DNA of 64,000 nucleotides from Leptospira hartskeerlii (GCF_002811475.1 NZ_NPDL01000002.1:124001-188000), one strand, 5' to 3'; shown: positions 36,468 to 44,588, numbered from the stretch's first letter. Notes: generated from the sequence alone by a model not told the origin. Numbers and translations are program-made.

Positions 36468-37739
36468 ATGGGGGGTCTTTTAGTGAGTAGTTTTTTTGCA
36501 AGTACATCAGTAAAACGTTTCTTTCTTCTCTCCTTAGTTATTCTTTTTATTTCCAATTGCAGCGCCTTGGATTGGGGCTGGGTAAAACTCCCTTCCGGAC
36601 TTGCCTGGGACCAAAACGAAACCTTAGATAGAAATCCTGTAGAAGGTTTCCGTGTAGAATTTCCGGAAGAATTGGGACTGGATTCCAGACCTCTAGTAGA
36701 ACTTTCTAAAAAGCTCAGAAAAGATAAAACGGAGGTACGCTCTCTCCTCATCTTGAAAGAAGGAAACCTAGTATTCGAAAGATATGCCGGAGGGATCTCC
36801 AGAAATCATAATCATAATATGTATTCTGTGACCAAGTCTGTGGTCTCCATGTTGTTAGGTATTTGTTATACGAATGATTGTGGCTTGGACTTGGAAGACA
36901 GCCTGTCTTCTGCGGAGTCCAGTTTGCCTGGCCTTCTTCCTTCCGAATTAAAAGGAAAAGAATCTATTCGACTTAAAGATGCATTACGTATGAGTTCCGG
37001 AATGGGCTGGGATTCCTTTCCTAAAAAAGAAGATATCAGAACGGACGCAGACCCGCTCGCGATCGCTTGGATCCCTGTAGTATCTTCGGCTCCCGGAACT
37101 AAATTCGAATATTCTAATGGAGATACCCAGTTAGTCGCAGGTTACTTGGAAGCTAAGACTGGTAAAACCTTGTATGAATATTCTAAGAGCACTGCATTCT
37201 CCTGGTTAGGTTTTAAAGGAGAAGAATGGAATACGTCGAAATCAGGAAGACAAACCGCCGGTTTTGGACTTCGATTGAGACCGATCGATATGGCAAAGCT
37301 CGGGCAGCTTTATCTTGATGGAGGAAAATGGCAGGGTCGTCAGATCTTAAAACCTGAATGGATCGCTTGGACTTTAGAGCCGGGTGTAGAAAAAAGATAC
37401 GGACTCCAATTTTGGATCCATGAATTTGAAGGAAAGCCTAGCTTCATGGCAAATGGAAAAGGTGGTCAGTTTATTTATGTGATCCCTCATCGTAAGATCG
37501 TTTTAGTGATGACCAGCGCCATTTGGGACAAGGCACCTGACTTAGTCTTAACTTCCGCGTTGGATGCAATCAAGGCCTCTTTAATATCTACGGATAAAAT
37601 CCCTTCTCCAGACAGGGAAGAAGCGCTCCTGAAAGAGCTAAAAATATCTGCCAGAACTTCTTTAGATCCTAAGCTTAAAGAAGGAGCGGATGAAACAAGG
37701 ATTGCAGCAGAACCAGGGATAAAACAAAATCATCCTTAA
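36468..37739 (+). CDS. Beta-lactamase-fold serine hydrolase, lipoprotein
   Basis: 423 residues from ATG 36468; a GTG at 36483, preceded by GGGG at a better distance, is an alternative. A signal ending LVILFISNC is a likely lipobox. The hydrolase domain has the SxxK of MYSVTKSVVSM near 125, the YxN of EYSNGDTQLVAGYLE near 220 and the NGKGGQF region near 330. This is the layout of class C/penicillin-binding esterases and 6-aminohexanoate-dimer hydrolase-like proteins. Beta-lactamase activity should not be assumed. The stop abuts the DJ-1/PfpI gene. Confidence 0.87.
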   Translation: MGGLLVSSFFASTSVKRFFLLSLVILFISNCSALDWGWVKLPSGLAWDQNETLDRNPVEGFRVEFPEELGLDSRPLVELSKKLRKDKTEVRSLLILKEGNLVFERYAGGISRNHNHNMYSVTKSVVSMLLGICYTNDCGLDLEDSLSSAESSLPGLLPSELKGKESIRLKDALRMSSGMGWDSFPKKEDIRTDADPLAIAWIPVVSSAPGTKFEYSNGDTQLVAGYLEAKTGKTLYEYSKSTAFSWLGFKGEEWNTSKSGRQTAGFGLRLRPIDMAKLGQLYLDGGKWQGRQILKPEWIAWTLEPGVEKRYGLQFWIHEFEGKPSFMANGKGGQFIYVIPHRKIVLVMTSAIWDKAPDLVLTSALDAIKASLISTDKIPSPDREEALLKELKISARTSLDPKLKEGADETRIAAEPGIKQNHP

Positions 37740-38489
37740 ATGAAGACTGTTCTAATCCCAATTCCTCAAATTGATTTCGATCCCACGGAAGTATCCGTGC
37801 CTTGGAAGGTTTTAAAAGAAAACGGGTATAAGATCATATTCGCGACTCCGAGCGGAACCTCAGGAGAAGCTGACTTTAGAATGGTAACCGGAAAAGGTTT
37901 GGGTATTCTATCGTCTTTTTTAAGAGCAAAGAATGATGATGTTCTACTTTATAGAGAATTAGAAAAATCGAATGAGTTTTTAAATCCTAAAAAATACGAG
38001 TCTATCAAATTAGATTCTTTTGATGTTTTGCTTCTTCCTGGAGGACACGCAAAAGGGATGAGGGTTTATCTTGAATCGGAATCTTTGCAGAATTTGGTGG
38101 GAAACACATTTGCGGAAGGAAAACCTGTGGCAGCGATCTGTCATGGAGTACTTCTTGCTGCAAGATCCAAAAATCCAAAAACAAAAAAGTCCAGCTTGTA
38201 TGGACTGAAAACCACAGGACTTTTGAAATCTCAGGAACTTCTCGCCTGGAATTTGACTCGGGCCTGGCTCGGGGACTATTATAGAACTTATCCTACTCCA
38301 TTACAGGATGAGGTGATTTCTTTTCTAGAATCCAGTACTGATTTTCAAGAAGGGCCGATGCCTATCGCAAGAGATAGTTTTTCTAATATTAAACCGGGGT
38401 TCAGTGTTTTAGATAAGTCTTATCTTTCCGCAAGATGGCCTGGAGATGCACATAAGTTTGCCCGTGAACTTCCTGAATTCTTCGGTTAG
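37740..38489 (+). CDS. DJ-1/PfpI-family protein
   Basis: 249 residues in the class I glutamine amidotransferase-like fold. FDVLLLPGGHAKGMR gives the oxyanion region and VAAICHGVLLAARS the nucleophile elbow with the Cys. Relatives include Hsp31-like glyoxalases/chaperones and PfpI proteases, so detoxification of glyoxals or protein care is likely but not provable. It starts one base after the stop of the serine hydrolase, so they share a transcript. Confidence 0.88.
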   Translation: MKTVLIPIPQIDFDPTEVSVPWKVLKENGYKIIFATPSGTSGEADFRMVTGKGLGILSSFLRAKNDDVLLYRELEKSNEFLNPKKYESIKLDSFDVLLLPGGHAKGMRVYLESESLQNLVGNTFAEGKPVAAICHGVLLAARSKNPKTKKSSLYGLKTTGLLKSQELLAWNLTRAWLGDYYRTYPTPLQDEVISFLESSTDFQEGPMPIARDSFSNIKPGFSVLDKSYLSARWPGDAHKFARELPEFFG

Positions 38490-38535
38490 CTCCGGTTTTT
38501 GATTTTCCTCTAATATAACCTATGCATACTGACTA

Positions 38536-38562
38536 TAGAGGGTTCGGATCATGGTCCCTCTA
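38536..38562 (+). promoter_or_regulatory. Leader hairpin upstream of the HAD gene
   Basis: TAGAGGG and CCCTCTA form a perfect 7-bp stem with a 13-base loop ending 11 bp before the ATG at 38574. There is no T-run, so a regulatory or stabilising leader structure is more likely than a terminator. Confidence 0.35.
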
Positions 38563-38573
38563 CCGATAACCGA

Positions 38574-39275
38574 ATGAGTTCCAAAGAACATTACATTTTT
38601 CTAGATGTGGGAGATACTCTCCTTACGATGAAAAAGCCCGCAGGGGACGTGTATTTCGAAGTTTTGAAAGAATTCGGCCTAGACGGTTCCAAACATCCAA
38701 ACGGTTATATGGAAAGAGCCTTTCGTAAGGCCTATGCACACATGACGCGTCATCCACTTCCGGATTTCAGGGATAAATTCCATGCACATGAAGATGGGAG
38801 CGAGGGATGGTGGAGAGAGCTGTTGGGCTTCTTCCTAAAAGAAATAGGATCCGATTTGGAACCGGACCCTATTTTCCAATCTATATTCAAACGTTTTGAT
38901 GAACCTTCCGTCTGGGAAATCGATCCGGGCTTTTATGAATTAGTAGAGTTTGCAAAACAAAGAGGCTCCGGTCTCGGAATCATTTCCAATTGGGATCATA
39001 GACTCAAACAGTTACTTGCAAGCGTAGGCGTTTTGGATCATTTTTATCCAGTGATTGTTTCCGCTGAATTCGGATATGAAAAACCATCTCCTTTGATCTT
39101 CCAAGAAGCGGAGAAGCTTGTGGGACTTTCTCCTGACAAATTGATCTATTGCGGAGACAAGGTAGAGTTGGATATACTGCCAACTAGATCTAGAGGATGG
39201 ACCGCATTTCATAAACATGTAGAAGGAGATATTAGAGATCTGGGAGAGCTTACTGCGATATTAAAAAAAGGGTGA
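38574..39275 (+). CDS. HAD-superfamily hydrolase (HDHD3/REG-2-like)
   Basis: 233 residues. Motif I is FLDVGDTLLTM, in which the nucleophile Asp is present but the usual second Asp is Gly, as in the HDHD3/REG-2 group. Motif II lies in GIISNWDHRLKQ, motif III Lys in FGYEKPSPLIF, and motif IV in IYCGDKVELDIL. A small phosphatase-like enzyme with unknown substrate; loss of the acid/base Asp may lower phosphatase activity. It stands alone with a hairpin in its leader. Confidence 0.88.
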   Translation: MSSKEHYIFLDVGDTLLTMKKPAGDVYFEVLKEFGLDGSKHPNGYMERAFRKAYAHMTRHPLPDFRDKFHAHEDGSEGWWRELLGFFLKEIGSDLEPDPIFQSIFKRFDEPSVWEIDPGFYELVEFAKQRGSGLGIISNWDHRLKQLLASVGVLDHFYPVIVSAEFGYEKPSPLIFQEAEKLVGLSPDKLIYCGDKVELDILPTRSRGWTAFHKHVEGDIRDLGELTAILKKG

Positions 39276-39352
39276 GTTTATCCTCTTTCGAATTCTTTTA
39301 TTCCTCCAAACAAGTCTAATCGAATACAAAAAAGAATCGAGTTAGAACAAAA

Positions 39353-39898
39353 ATGAAAGTACTCGCAGTCTCCGGAAGTTTAAGAAAAGGTTCTTCCAAT
39401 ACGGCCTTATTACTCGCAGCAAAAAGGATCGCAAACGATTCTTTACAAATCACACTCGCAGATCCATTGGATCGGATCCCGCATTTTAATCCCGACCTAG
39501 ATACTGATTCTCCTCCTAGAGAAGTTACGCAATGGAGAAAAGAACTGAAAGAAGCAGATGCGATTCTTTTTTCAAGTCCCGAATATGCGTTTGCGATTCC
39601 AGGTGTTCTGAAGAATGCATTAGATTGGATTGTTTCCAGTGCTGAACTTTATGGAAAGCCTGTCGGATTGATCAATGCATCTCCGGGTTATGGAGGAGCT
39701 TCAAAGGCTCAAGAAGCTTTTTTACATTTATTGAATGTTCTTACAGTTAAGATAAATGATGGCTGCGTTCTAAGTATCCCTTCCGTGAATAAGAAGGTGG
39801 ATCCGGATGGAAATATCATGGATAGGCAAACGGAGAAGGAACTCAAAAGTTGTTTAGAAAGCCTGGAACGTTTGATCCAAGATTCTAAACTTTCTTAA
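39353..39898 (+). CDS. NADPH-dependent FMN reductase-family protein
   Basis: 181 residues in a flavodoxin-like fold. The FMN phosphate loop SGSLRKGSSNTALL opens the protein, and SSPEYAFAIPGVLKNALDWI is the family signature. Enzymes of this type reduce FMN, quinones or azo compounds with NADPH. The protein lies among other stress-type genes (DJ-1, peroxiredoxin), which suits a quinone or flavin redox role. Monocistronic, with 189 bp of non-coding DNA after it that holds the peroxiredoxin promoter. Confidence 0.9.
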   Translation: MKVLAVSGSLRKGSSNTALLLAAKRIANDSLQITLADPLDRIPHFNPDLDTDSPPREVTQWRKELKEADAILFSSPEYAFAIPGVLKNALDWIVSSAELYGKPVGLINASPGYGGASKAQEAFLHLLNVLTVKINDGCVLSIPSVNKKVDPDGNIMDRQTEKELKSCLESLERLIQDSKLS

Positions 39899-40038
39899 CT
39901 GCGCTTGCTCAGATTCATATAAATATCCCTAAAAGGATGCAAAATCGTTAGAAAAGGAAAGAAAATCTCTCGAAATTCTGTTTTATTGTCTTTTGTATAT
40001 TATTTGAGATGAATTGTCCGCTATAGCGAATAAAATTC

Positions 40039-40067
40039 TTGCAATATTCTGTGAAGTTGATCATAAT
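40039..40067 (+). promoter_or_regulatory. Predicted promoter of the peroxiredoxin gene
   Basis: TTGCAA (40039-40044) and CATAAT (40062-40067) with a 17-bp spacer. The predicted start near 40074 would leave a leader of about 14 nt, beginning at the ribosome binding site AGGAG (40075-40079). No clear PerR-type operator was found. Confidence 0.4.
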
Positions 40068-40087
40068 TAAAACTAGGAGTATCGATT

Positions 40088-40723
40088 ATGGCACTTAGAT
40101 TAGGTGATGTGGCCCCGGATTTCCTGGCAGAAACTTCCGAAGGACCAATAGAATTTCATAAATATTTGGGAGAAGGTTGGGGGATCTTATTCTCGCACCC
40201 GAAAGATTATACTCCTGTTTGCACGACAGAACTCGGTTACGTTGCGAAAATTAAACCTGAATTTGAGAAAAGGAATGTCAAAGTCCTCGCGCTATCCGTG
40301 GATCCAGTAGACTCACATAAAGGCTGGATCGGAGATATTAACGAAACCCAAAACACTACTGTAAACTATCCGATCATTGCAGACGCAGACAAAAAAGTTT
40401 CCGGTCTTTACGATATGATCCATCCGAATGCAAGCGAGACCACTACTGTTCGTTCCGTATTCGTGATCGGTCCGGATAAAAAAGTGAAACTAACTTTGAC
40501 GTATCCTGCTTCTACTGGAAGGAACTTCGATGAACTTTTGAGAGTGATTGATTCTCTACAATTGACTGCGAATTACAGCGTCGCAACTCCGGCAAACTGG
40601 AAGCATGGAGAGGATGTGATCATAGTTCCTTCTGTTTCGGATGAAGATGCTGAGAAAAAATTCCCAAAAGGTTTTAAGAAGATTAAGCCTTATTTGAGAT
40701 ACACTCCTCAACCGAATAAGTAA
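40088..40723 (+). CDS. 1-Cys peroxiredoxin (Prx6/AhpC-TSA family)
   Basis: 211 residues. The peroxidatic Cys lies in DYTPVCTTELG (near 47) and no second Cys is present, defining a 1-Cys enzyme. Further Prx6 features are FSHPKDYTPV, LALSVDPVDSH, ETTTVRSVFVIGPDKKVKL and the long C-terminal domain with TPANWKHGEDVI. It reduces peroxides using an external thiol or similar donor. It has its own promoter and a strong terminator, so it is a single-gene transcript. Confidence 0.95.
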   Translation: MALRLGDVAPDFLAETSEGPIEFHKYLGEGWGILFSHPKDYTPVCTTELGYVAKIKPEFEKRNVKVLALSVDPVDSHKGWIGDINETQNTTVNYPIIADADKKVSGLYDMIHPNASETTTVRSVFVIGPDKKVKLTLTYPASTGRNFDELLRVIDSLQLTANYSVATPANWKHGEDVIIVPSVSDEDAEKKFPKGFKKIKPYLRYTPQPNK

Positions 40724-40747
40724 GAAGGAAATATATTTCAGTTTCAG

Positions 40748-40773
40748 AAAGGAGTCTTCGGACTCCTTTTTTA
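40748..40773 (+). terminator. Rho-independent terminator of the peroxiredoxin gene
   Basis: AAAGGAGTC and GACTCCTTT form a perfect 9-bp stem closed by a TTCG tetraloop, followed by a run of T. A textbook terminator 25 bp after the stop. Confidence 0.9.
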
Positions 40774-40921
40774 TTATATTCTATTTCTATAAAGTTTTTC
40801 TGGAATGTTGATTCCGGAATTAAATTTTCTAATAAAAAGTACGCGCGGAAATCAATATTCCGGACCCGAGCCTCATAACGGGGAAATTCGAATTGCAAGC
40901 TTCTCCGTTAGGAGCATAATT

Positions 40922-41263
40922 ATGGCAACGCCTATGTTTCGCAGAATACCGCGAAAACTGGAAGAAGTTCTGGGTGAAAAAGGTGCGAGCGAATTTGTGG
41001 ATTTTATCGACGATTCGTTCGCGGCTAATAGGGAGAATGTAATGGAACTCATTTTCGAAAGATTTGAAAAGAGGCTTGTGGAAGAACTGAACGCATTTCG
41101 CGTTGAATATAAAAAAGACCTGGCCGATTTCAGAGCTGAAGTGAAAGCGGAAATTGCCGAACTTCGAATAGAAATGCATAAACTCATCGCTTCTCAGACA
41201 AAATGGATGGTAGGCGCAATCATAGCTTTGACCGGTATTTTCTCGATCATAGTTAAATTATAA
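40922..41263 (+). CDS. Short coiled-coil protein with C-terminal membrane anchor
   Basis: 113 residues from the ATG at 40922, supported by TAGGAG eight bases upstream; the longer frame from 40805 lacks such a site. The N-terminus (FRRIPRKLEEVLGEKGASEF) is followed by a heptad-rich coil full of Glu, Lys and Ala (about 45-90) and one membrane helix (MVGAIIALTGIFSIIV) at the end. It resembles the DUF1640-type coiled-coil proteins; similar small proteins occur in many copies in Leptospira genomes as I remember. Function unknown. Confidence 0.75.
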   Translation: MATPMFRRIPRKLEEVLGEKGASEFVDFIDDSFAANRENVMELIFERFEKRLVEELNAFRVEYKKDLADFRAEVKAEIAELRIEMHKLIASQTKWMVGAIIALTGIFSIIVKL

Positions 41264-41278
41264 TTTCTCGAAAGAGTT

Positions 41279-41974
41279 TCAAGTTTTGGAAAGTCTTTCG
41301 ATGGATCTTACAGCGATTTCTTTTCTGAGATCTTGGGCCTTTTTCTTAGAGGATCTAGTTTCTGAAACTATATCTGGATTTGCGGTTTTAGGATGCCCAC
41401 TTAAAAAAGGAGGTTCAGGATTGTATTCGATCATAAGTTGGATTTCTTCTGCGGCTTTTTGTCCTTGGATCTCTGCCACAACTCGGAGTGCAAAATCGAT
41501 CCCTGCTGTAACTCCGCCTCCAGTAATTCTGTCTCGATCGATCATTACTCTATCTTCTTTCACGTCGATTTTGGGAAAAAGTTTTAGCACATCCAAAGAG
41601 AGCCAATGTGTGGTTGCCTTGTATCCATTCAATAAGCCCGCTGCAGCTAAAACCAAAGAGCCTGTGCAGACGGAGCTAATGTATTTAGAGGTTTTCGATT
41701 TTTCTCTTAGCCAATTCAGAACTTTTTCGTTCTCCATAAGTCGATTGACTCCGAGTCCTCCTGGAATTAAGACCAAATCCAGATCTATGTTTTCGTCCAG
41801 GCTTCTGTCCGGAAGAATGAAAAGTCCTCTTTCGGAAGGGACTGGATCTTTCGTTTCTGCAATAATATGAACTTTGGAATTTTTCATTCTGGAAAATACT
41901 TCATAAGGACCTACAAAGTCCAGTGGAGTTAGATCTGGAAAGATAAGTAATCCGATATTGAACGGTTCTTGCAT
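41279..41974 (-). CDS. DJ-1/PfpI-family protein, isonitrile hydratase-like
   Basis: 231 residues from ATG 41974; a TTG at 42010 is possible, and neither has a good ribosome binding site. It opens FNIGLLIFPDLTPLDFVGPY, as in the InhA/GATase1 group, with the nucleophile Cys in SSVCTGSLVLAAAGLL near 110 and then TTHWLSLDVLK and GGGVTAGIDFAL. The fold is shared with AraC-type regulators, but no HTH domain follows. A hydratase or glyoxalase-like role is possible. It converges on the coiled-coil gene. Confidence 0.87.
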   Translation of the reverse strand: MQEPFNIGLLIFPDLTPLDFVGPYEVFSRMKNSKVHIIAETKDPVPSERGLFILPDRSLDENIDLDLVLIPGGLGVNRLMENEKVLNWLREKSKTSKYISSVCTGSLVLAAAGLLNGYKATTHWLSLDVLKLFPKIDVKEDRVMIDRDRITGGGVTAGIDFALRVVAEIQGQKAAEEIQLMIEYNPEPPFLSGHPKTANPDIVSETRSSKKKAQDLRKEIAVRSIERLSKT

Positions 41975-42131
41975 AGATAAGATGGAATATGGCTCGTAAA
42001 AGTCTTTCAAGTCGAATTCAAAAGAAAAATTTTGAGGAGCGAGGTGAAGCCCTTTTTCAGAAATTCGAATAGGGAAGGAGTTTTCATATTGATAAAAATC
42101 AGTTAAAAAGACTTCTTCCTAATATCCCAAT

Positions 42132-42160
42132 TTGGCATATTCTGAAATGGGAAGTAGAAT
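42132..42160 (+). promoter_or_regulatory. Predicted promoter of the XRE regulator (leaderless start)
   Basis: TTGGCA (42132-42137) and TAGAAT (42155-42160), both 5/6 matches, are 17 bp apart. The predicted transcription start (about 42167) is within three bases of the TTG start codon at 42170, and no ribosome binding site is found at a usable distance. Confidence 0.55.
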
Positions 42161-42169
42161 TAGCTTTGC

Positions 42170-42466
42170 TTGGCTAAAACAATCTACACCGAAGAATATA
42201 AGATTTTCCAAAAGTTGCTAAAGAAGGCCCGGGAAGAAGCAGGTTTCACACAAGTGGATGTTGCCGAGGCGCTTAAAACACCGCAATCTTTCATTTCAAA
42301 AGTCGAGGCGGGAGACAGAAGGATAGACGTTATTGAATTCTGGAATTTGGCAAAACTTTATAAGAAACCTGTGGACTTCTTCTTTAAGTTTGATGATAAA
42401 GCAGTACTCAAATCCAAAAAGAAGTCTTTAAAAGCCGCAAGTTCTACCAAGAAAAAGTCCAAATAA
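42170..42466 (+). CDS. XRE-family HTH transcriptional regulator
   Basis: 98 residues from TTG; no later in-frame start keeps the domain. The helix-turn-helix is complete: KKAREEAGFTQVDVAEALKT, PQSFISKVEAGDRRIDVIEF, then a helix with LAKLYKKPVDFF. A Lys/Ser-rich tail (about 80-98) may add DNA affinity. Stand-alone XRE proteins are commonly repressors of their own gene or neighbours; targets are unknown. It has a consensus promoter and probably a leaderless mRNA. No toxin or phage gene adjoins it. Confidence 0.9.
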   Translation: MAKTIYTEEYKIFQKLLKKAREEAGFTQVDVAEALKTPQSFISKVEAGDRRIDVIEFWNLAKLYKKPVDFFFKFDDKAVLKSKKKSLKAASSTKKKSK

Positions 42467-42482
42467 TATTTCTTTTAGATCC

Positions 42483-42568
42483 GTTGGTCTTCCAACAATC
42501 TATCTTTCTTAGAAAAGAATAGCCAAGAACAACGGTTCTTCTAAAAAATTCCAATTGCCTTTAGGCAA
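42483..42568 (+). promoter_or_regulatory. Series of three small hairpins before the gene at 42577
   Basis: GTTGG/CCAAC (42483-42496), AAGAAC/GTTCTT around AACG (42525-42540) and TTGCCT/AGGCAA (42555-42568) follow each other. The first could end the XRE transcript; the last lies directly before the ATG at 42577. No T-run of terminator quality is present. Confidence 0.3.
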
Positions 42569-42576
42569 AAAGCTAA

Positions 42577-43581
42577 ATGAAACCGAATCGAATTTTACGT
42601 CCTTGGATTTACGGTATCTTTCTGATCTTAACTGCTTTCCTTTCATTCTGGGTGGGAAGACTTGGTTTAGAAAATATGGAGATATCTTTTTCGGATATTG
42701 GATCCGAAACGGAAAGCGTCACTGAATTTAATTATTTCGCCAGGCCTCGCCTAATTCTCAAAAACGTTCGATTTTATTGGCAGAAGGATATTTTCGTGGA
42801 AGCGGATCGTCTCTCTTTGGAGGCCATCGCTAAAAACGGAGAAATTCTACCTTTTGATCGGCCGGAACTTTTTACTCTTAAGATCCTTAACGGAAATATC
42901 CATATCTCTTTTGAAAGTCTGGAAAAGCTGATTAACGGAAGATTGTTCTCTTTTCCAGGATCTACTCTTCGTAAAATTAAACTTCGCCCGATTTTTCATA
43001 ACGGTGCCTGGAAACTTAAAATTGCTGGGGAGGTCAAATTTGTTGTTTGGGTCTCCTTCGAAGGCATTGCCACCGTTAAGATCGATCAGGAGTCCGGTAG
43101 AATCTTGCTGGAGAATGAGTCCGTTCGAGCATTATTAAATCCTTATACAAAGGAACTTTTAAATACTGTAGGTGTATCTATTGAGGATTTGGTCCGCTTT
43201 CCTAAGGGGAAGGGTCTTGTCTTTATAGGAAACAAGGTGTTCTTTGAACCTTTTTCTGTTTTTCCCGATCCGGAAGTGGAAGGTAAGATCAAAGACCTTA
43301 AATTGGACGAAAATGCGTTAGATATCGAGTTCATTGCGGAACAAGATATTCCCTCTCCTAAAACAAATTCTAAAAATTATATTTATGTTACTGGTGGAAA
43401 ATTACTCTTCGGAGGGATTCAAGTTCACCAAGGGAAGGTCTTACTACTGGACAGGGATGAATCTTCCCAATTCGAGTTCTGTTTTTCGGAATTTAAAAAA
43501 GCTTTGTCTCTCTCCAACGTAAAGATGGAGGAAGACGGACGTATCCTTATCTTCATGCCTGATTCTCCTCCTCTTAATTGA
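42577..43581 (+). CDS. Membrane-anchored envelope protein of unknown function
   Basis: 334 residues with one N-terminal membrane helix (IYGIFLILTAFLSFWVG, about 12-30) and a long extracytoplasmic part rich in beta strands with alternating hydrophobic residues. The pattern (NVRFYWQKDIFVEADRLSLE, then LLNPYTKELLNTVGVSIEDL) recalls lipid-binding tubular envelope proteins such as AsmA/GspN or LmeA-like families, but I see no decisive motif. A role in lipid or envelope handling is a guess. It is followed by 96 bp containing the hairpin of the ankyrin gene. Confidence 0.7.
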   Translation: MKPNRILRPWIYGIFLILTAFLSFWVGRLGLENMEISFSDIGSETESVTEFNYFARPRLILKNVRFYWQKDIFVEADRLSLEAIAKNGEILPFDRPELFTLKILNGNIHISFESLEKLINGRLFSFPGSTLRKIKLRPIFHNGAWKLKIAGEVKFVVWVSFEGIATVKIDQESGRILLENESVRALLNPYTKELLNTVGVSIEDLVRFPKGKGLVFIGNKVFFEPFSVFPDPEVEGKIKDLKLDENALDIEFIAEQDIPSPKTNSKNYIYVTGGKLLFGGIQVHQGKVLLLDRDESSQFEFCFSEFKKALSLSNVKMEEDGRILIFMPDSPPLN

Positions 43582-43654
43582 ACCTCTTGTAAATAAAATA
43601 TTTCCAATTTCACAAAAATTTCACGAATCGGGAACATTCTTCTTCGAACCTGGT

Positions 43655-43677
43655 CCTCTTGTTTAAGAGGGATTTTT
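43655..43677 (+). promoter_or_regulatory. Hairpin that buries the ribosome binding site of the ankyrin lipoprotein gene
   Basis: CCTCTT (43655-43660) pairs perfectly with AAGAGG (43665-43670) around a GTTT loop. The second arm is the purine-rich Shine-Dalgarno stretch, AGAGGG at 43666-43671, six bases before the ATG at 43678. Folding would hide the ribosome binding site. The 6-bp stem is weak enough to melt with modest warming. Confidence 0.5.
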
Positions 43678-44190
43678 ATGAATCTTTTCACTTCCAAGTT
43701 TACAGTTCTTCCTTTTTACGTAAGGAGCGCCTTGCTCGTTTTGGGAATTTTTCTGATGAGTTGCATTTCTACTCAATACGCAGGAGGAGGTGGTGGTGGG
43801 AGTCCTTATCCTTCCGACTTTGTTTATAAGGGAGATCTATTCGGTTTACAAAATTGTTTGAGAGCCGGCTATTCTGTGGATACGAGAGATCCTTTTACTA
43901 GAAATTTTACTCCTTTGATGATAGCAGCGAGAGAAGGAGAAGTAGAGATCGCAGAATTTTTAGTTCGGAACGGTGCGGACATTAACGCCAAAACTAGGGA
44001 CGGCCATACGGCTCTTATGATGGCTGTTTACAACCGGAATCTGGATATAGTTAAACTTCTTTTGAAGAATGGTGCGAATGTACATATCAAAAGTAAACAA
44101 GGTCACACTGCATTTTCGGAAGCAAGTTTAGAAGAATCTATCCAGATCAAAGAATTGCTGGCTTCTCATGAGATCGGTCCAAAAAGATGA
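43678..44190 (+). CDS. Ankyrin-repeat lipoprotein
   Basis: 170 residues. Signal peptide with the lipobox FLMSC (Cys near 26), then a Gly-rich spacer and about four ankyrin repeats (about 50-165). The best are FTPLMIAAREGEVEIAEFLV and HTALMMAVYNRNLDIVKLLL with NGADINAKT and NGANVHIKS turns. Ankyrin domains bind other proteins; location would be the periplasm or the outer membrane face. Its translation may be controlled by the hairpin upstream. The stop overlaps the start of the next lipoprotein gene by 4 bp. Confidence 0.9.
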   Translation: MNLFTSKFTVLPFYVRSALLVLGIFLMSCISTQYAGGGGGGSPYPSDFVYKGDLFGLQNCLRAGYSVDTRDPFTRNFTPLMIAAREGEVEIAEFLVRNGADINAKTRDGHTALMMAVYNRNLDIVKLLLKNGANVHIKSKQGHTAFSEASLEESIQIKELLASHEIGPKR

Positions 44191-44522
44191 AATCGGCATT
44201 TCAGATAGTTCTTGTTCTTCTATTTATAGAATCTTGCATGAATGATGATCGTTGCGTAAGAGATTGTGATAAGAACTTTTCCATCTGTCTGTTGGTTGCG
44301 AACAATGAAAATTCTCTTGGAATTGGATTCATTTGTAAGGTTGTCTGCGACGACTGTAAATCGGACTGTCATACTGTAACTTCATCCTCCGGAAGAACAA
44401 GCAGTACTTCCAGGGGAGGATCATCCGGAGGAGGAGGTGGTGGCGGTAGTTCTGGCGGTGACGGTGGTGGTGGAGGAGGTCACGGTGGAGGTGGTCATGG
44501 AGGATCTGGAATTATATTCTAA
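44187..44522 (+). CDS. Cys-rich lipoprotein with Gly/His-rich tail
   Basis: 111 residues starting MKSAFQIVLVLLFIESC, a lipoprotein signal with the lipobox FIESC. The mature first half (about 17-62) has several Cys in CVRDCDKNFSIC and CKVVCDDCKSDC patterns, as in a small disulfide-bonded domain. The second half is low-complexity Gly/Ser with two Gly-His spacings. Probable disulfide module on a flexible linker; no family recognised. It is translationally coupled to the ankyrin lipoprotein, so the two likely act together. Confidence 0.8.
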   Translation: MKSAFQIVLVLLFIESCMNDDRCVRDCDKNFSICLLVANNENSLGIGFICKVVCDDCKSDCHTVTSSSGRTSSTSRGGSSGGGGGGGSSGGDGGGGGGHGGGGHGGSGIIF

Positions 44523-44533
44523 ATCCCAGTTAC

Positions 44534-44563
44534 AAAAAAGGAAACCGAGTTATCTCGGTTTCC
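44534..44563 (-). terminator. Rho-independent terminator for the hydroxylase gene
   Basis: GGAAACCGAG and CTCGGTTTCC make a perfect 10-bp stem with a TTAT loop at 44540-44563. On the minus strand it is followed by six T (44539-44534), so it terminates the leftward hydroxylase transcript. The same stem lies just after the stop of the rightward lipoprotein gene and may serve both. Confidence 0.85.
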
Positions 44564-44588
44564 AGTTTGAGCTATTAATAAAATAGAT

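Noticed and set aside
41286..41870. 194-residue plus-strand ORF antisense to the DJ-1-like gene
   Set aside because: Ser/Ile-rich shadow frame opposite a gene with clear family motifs.
42132..42466. Prophage or plasmid origin of the XRE gene
   Set aside because: No integrase, phage structural gene, att-like repeat or composition shift nearby.
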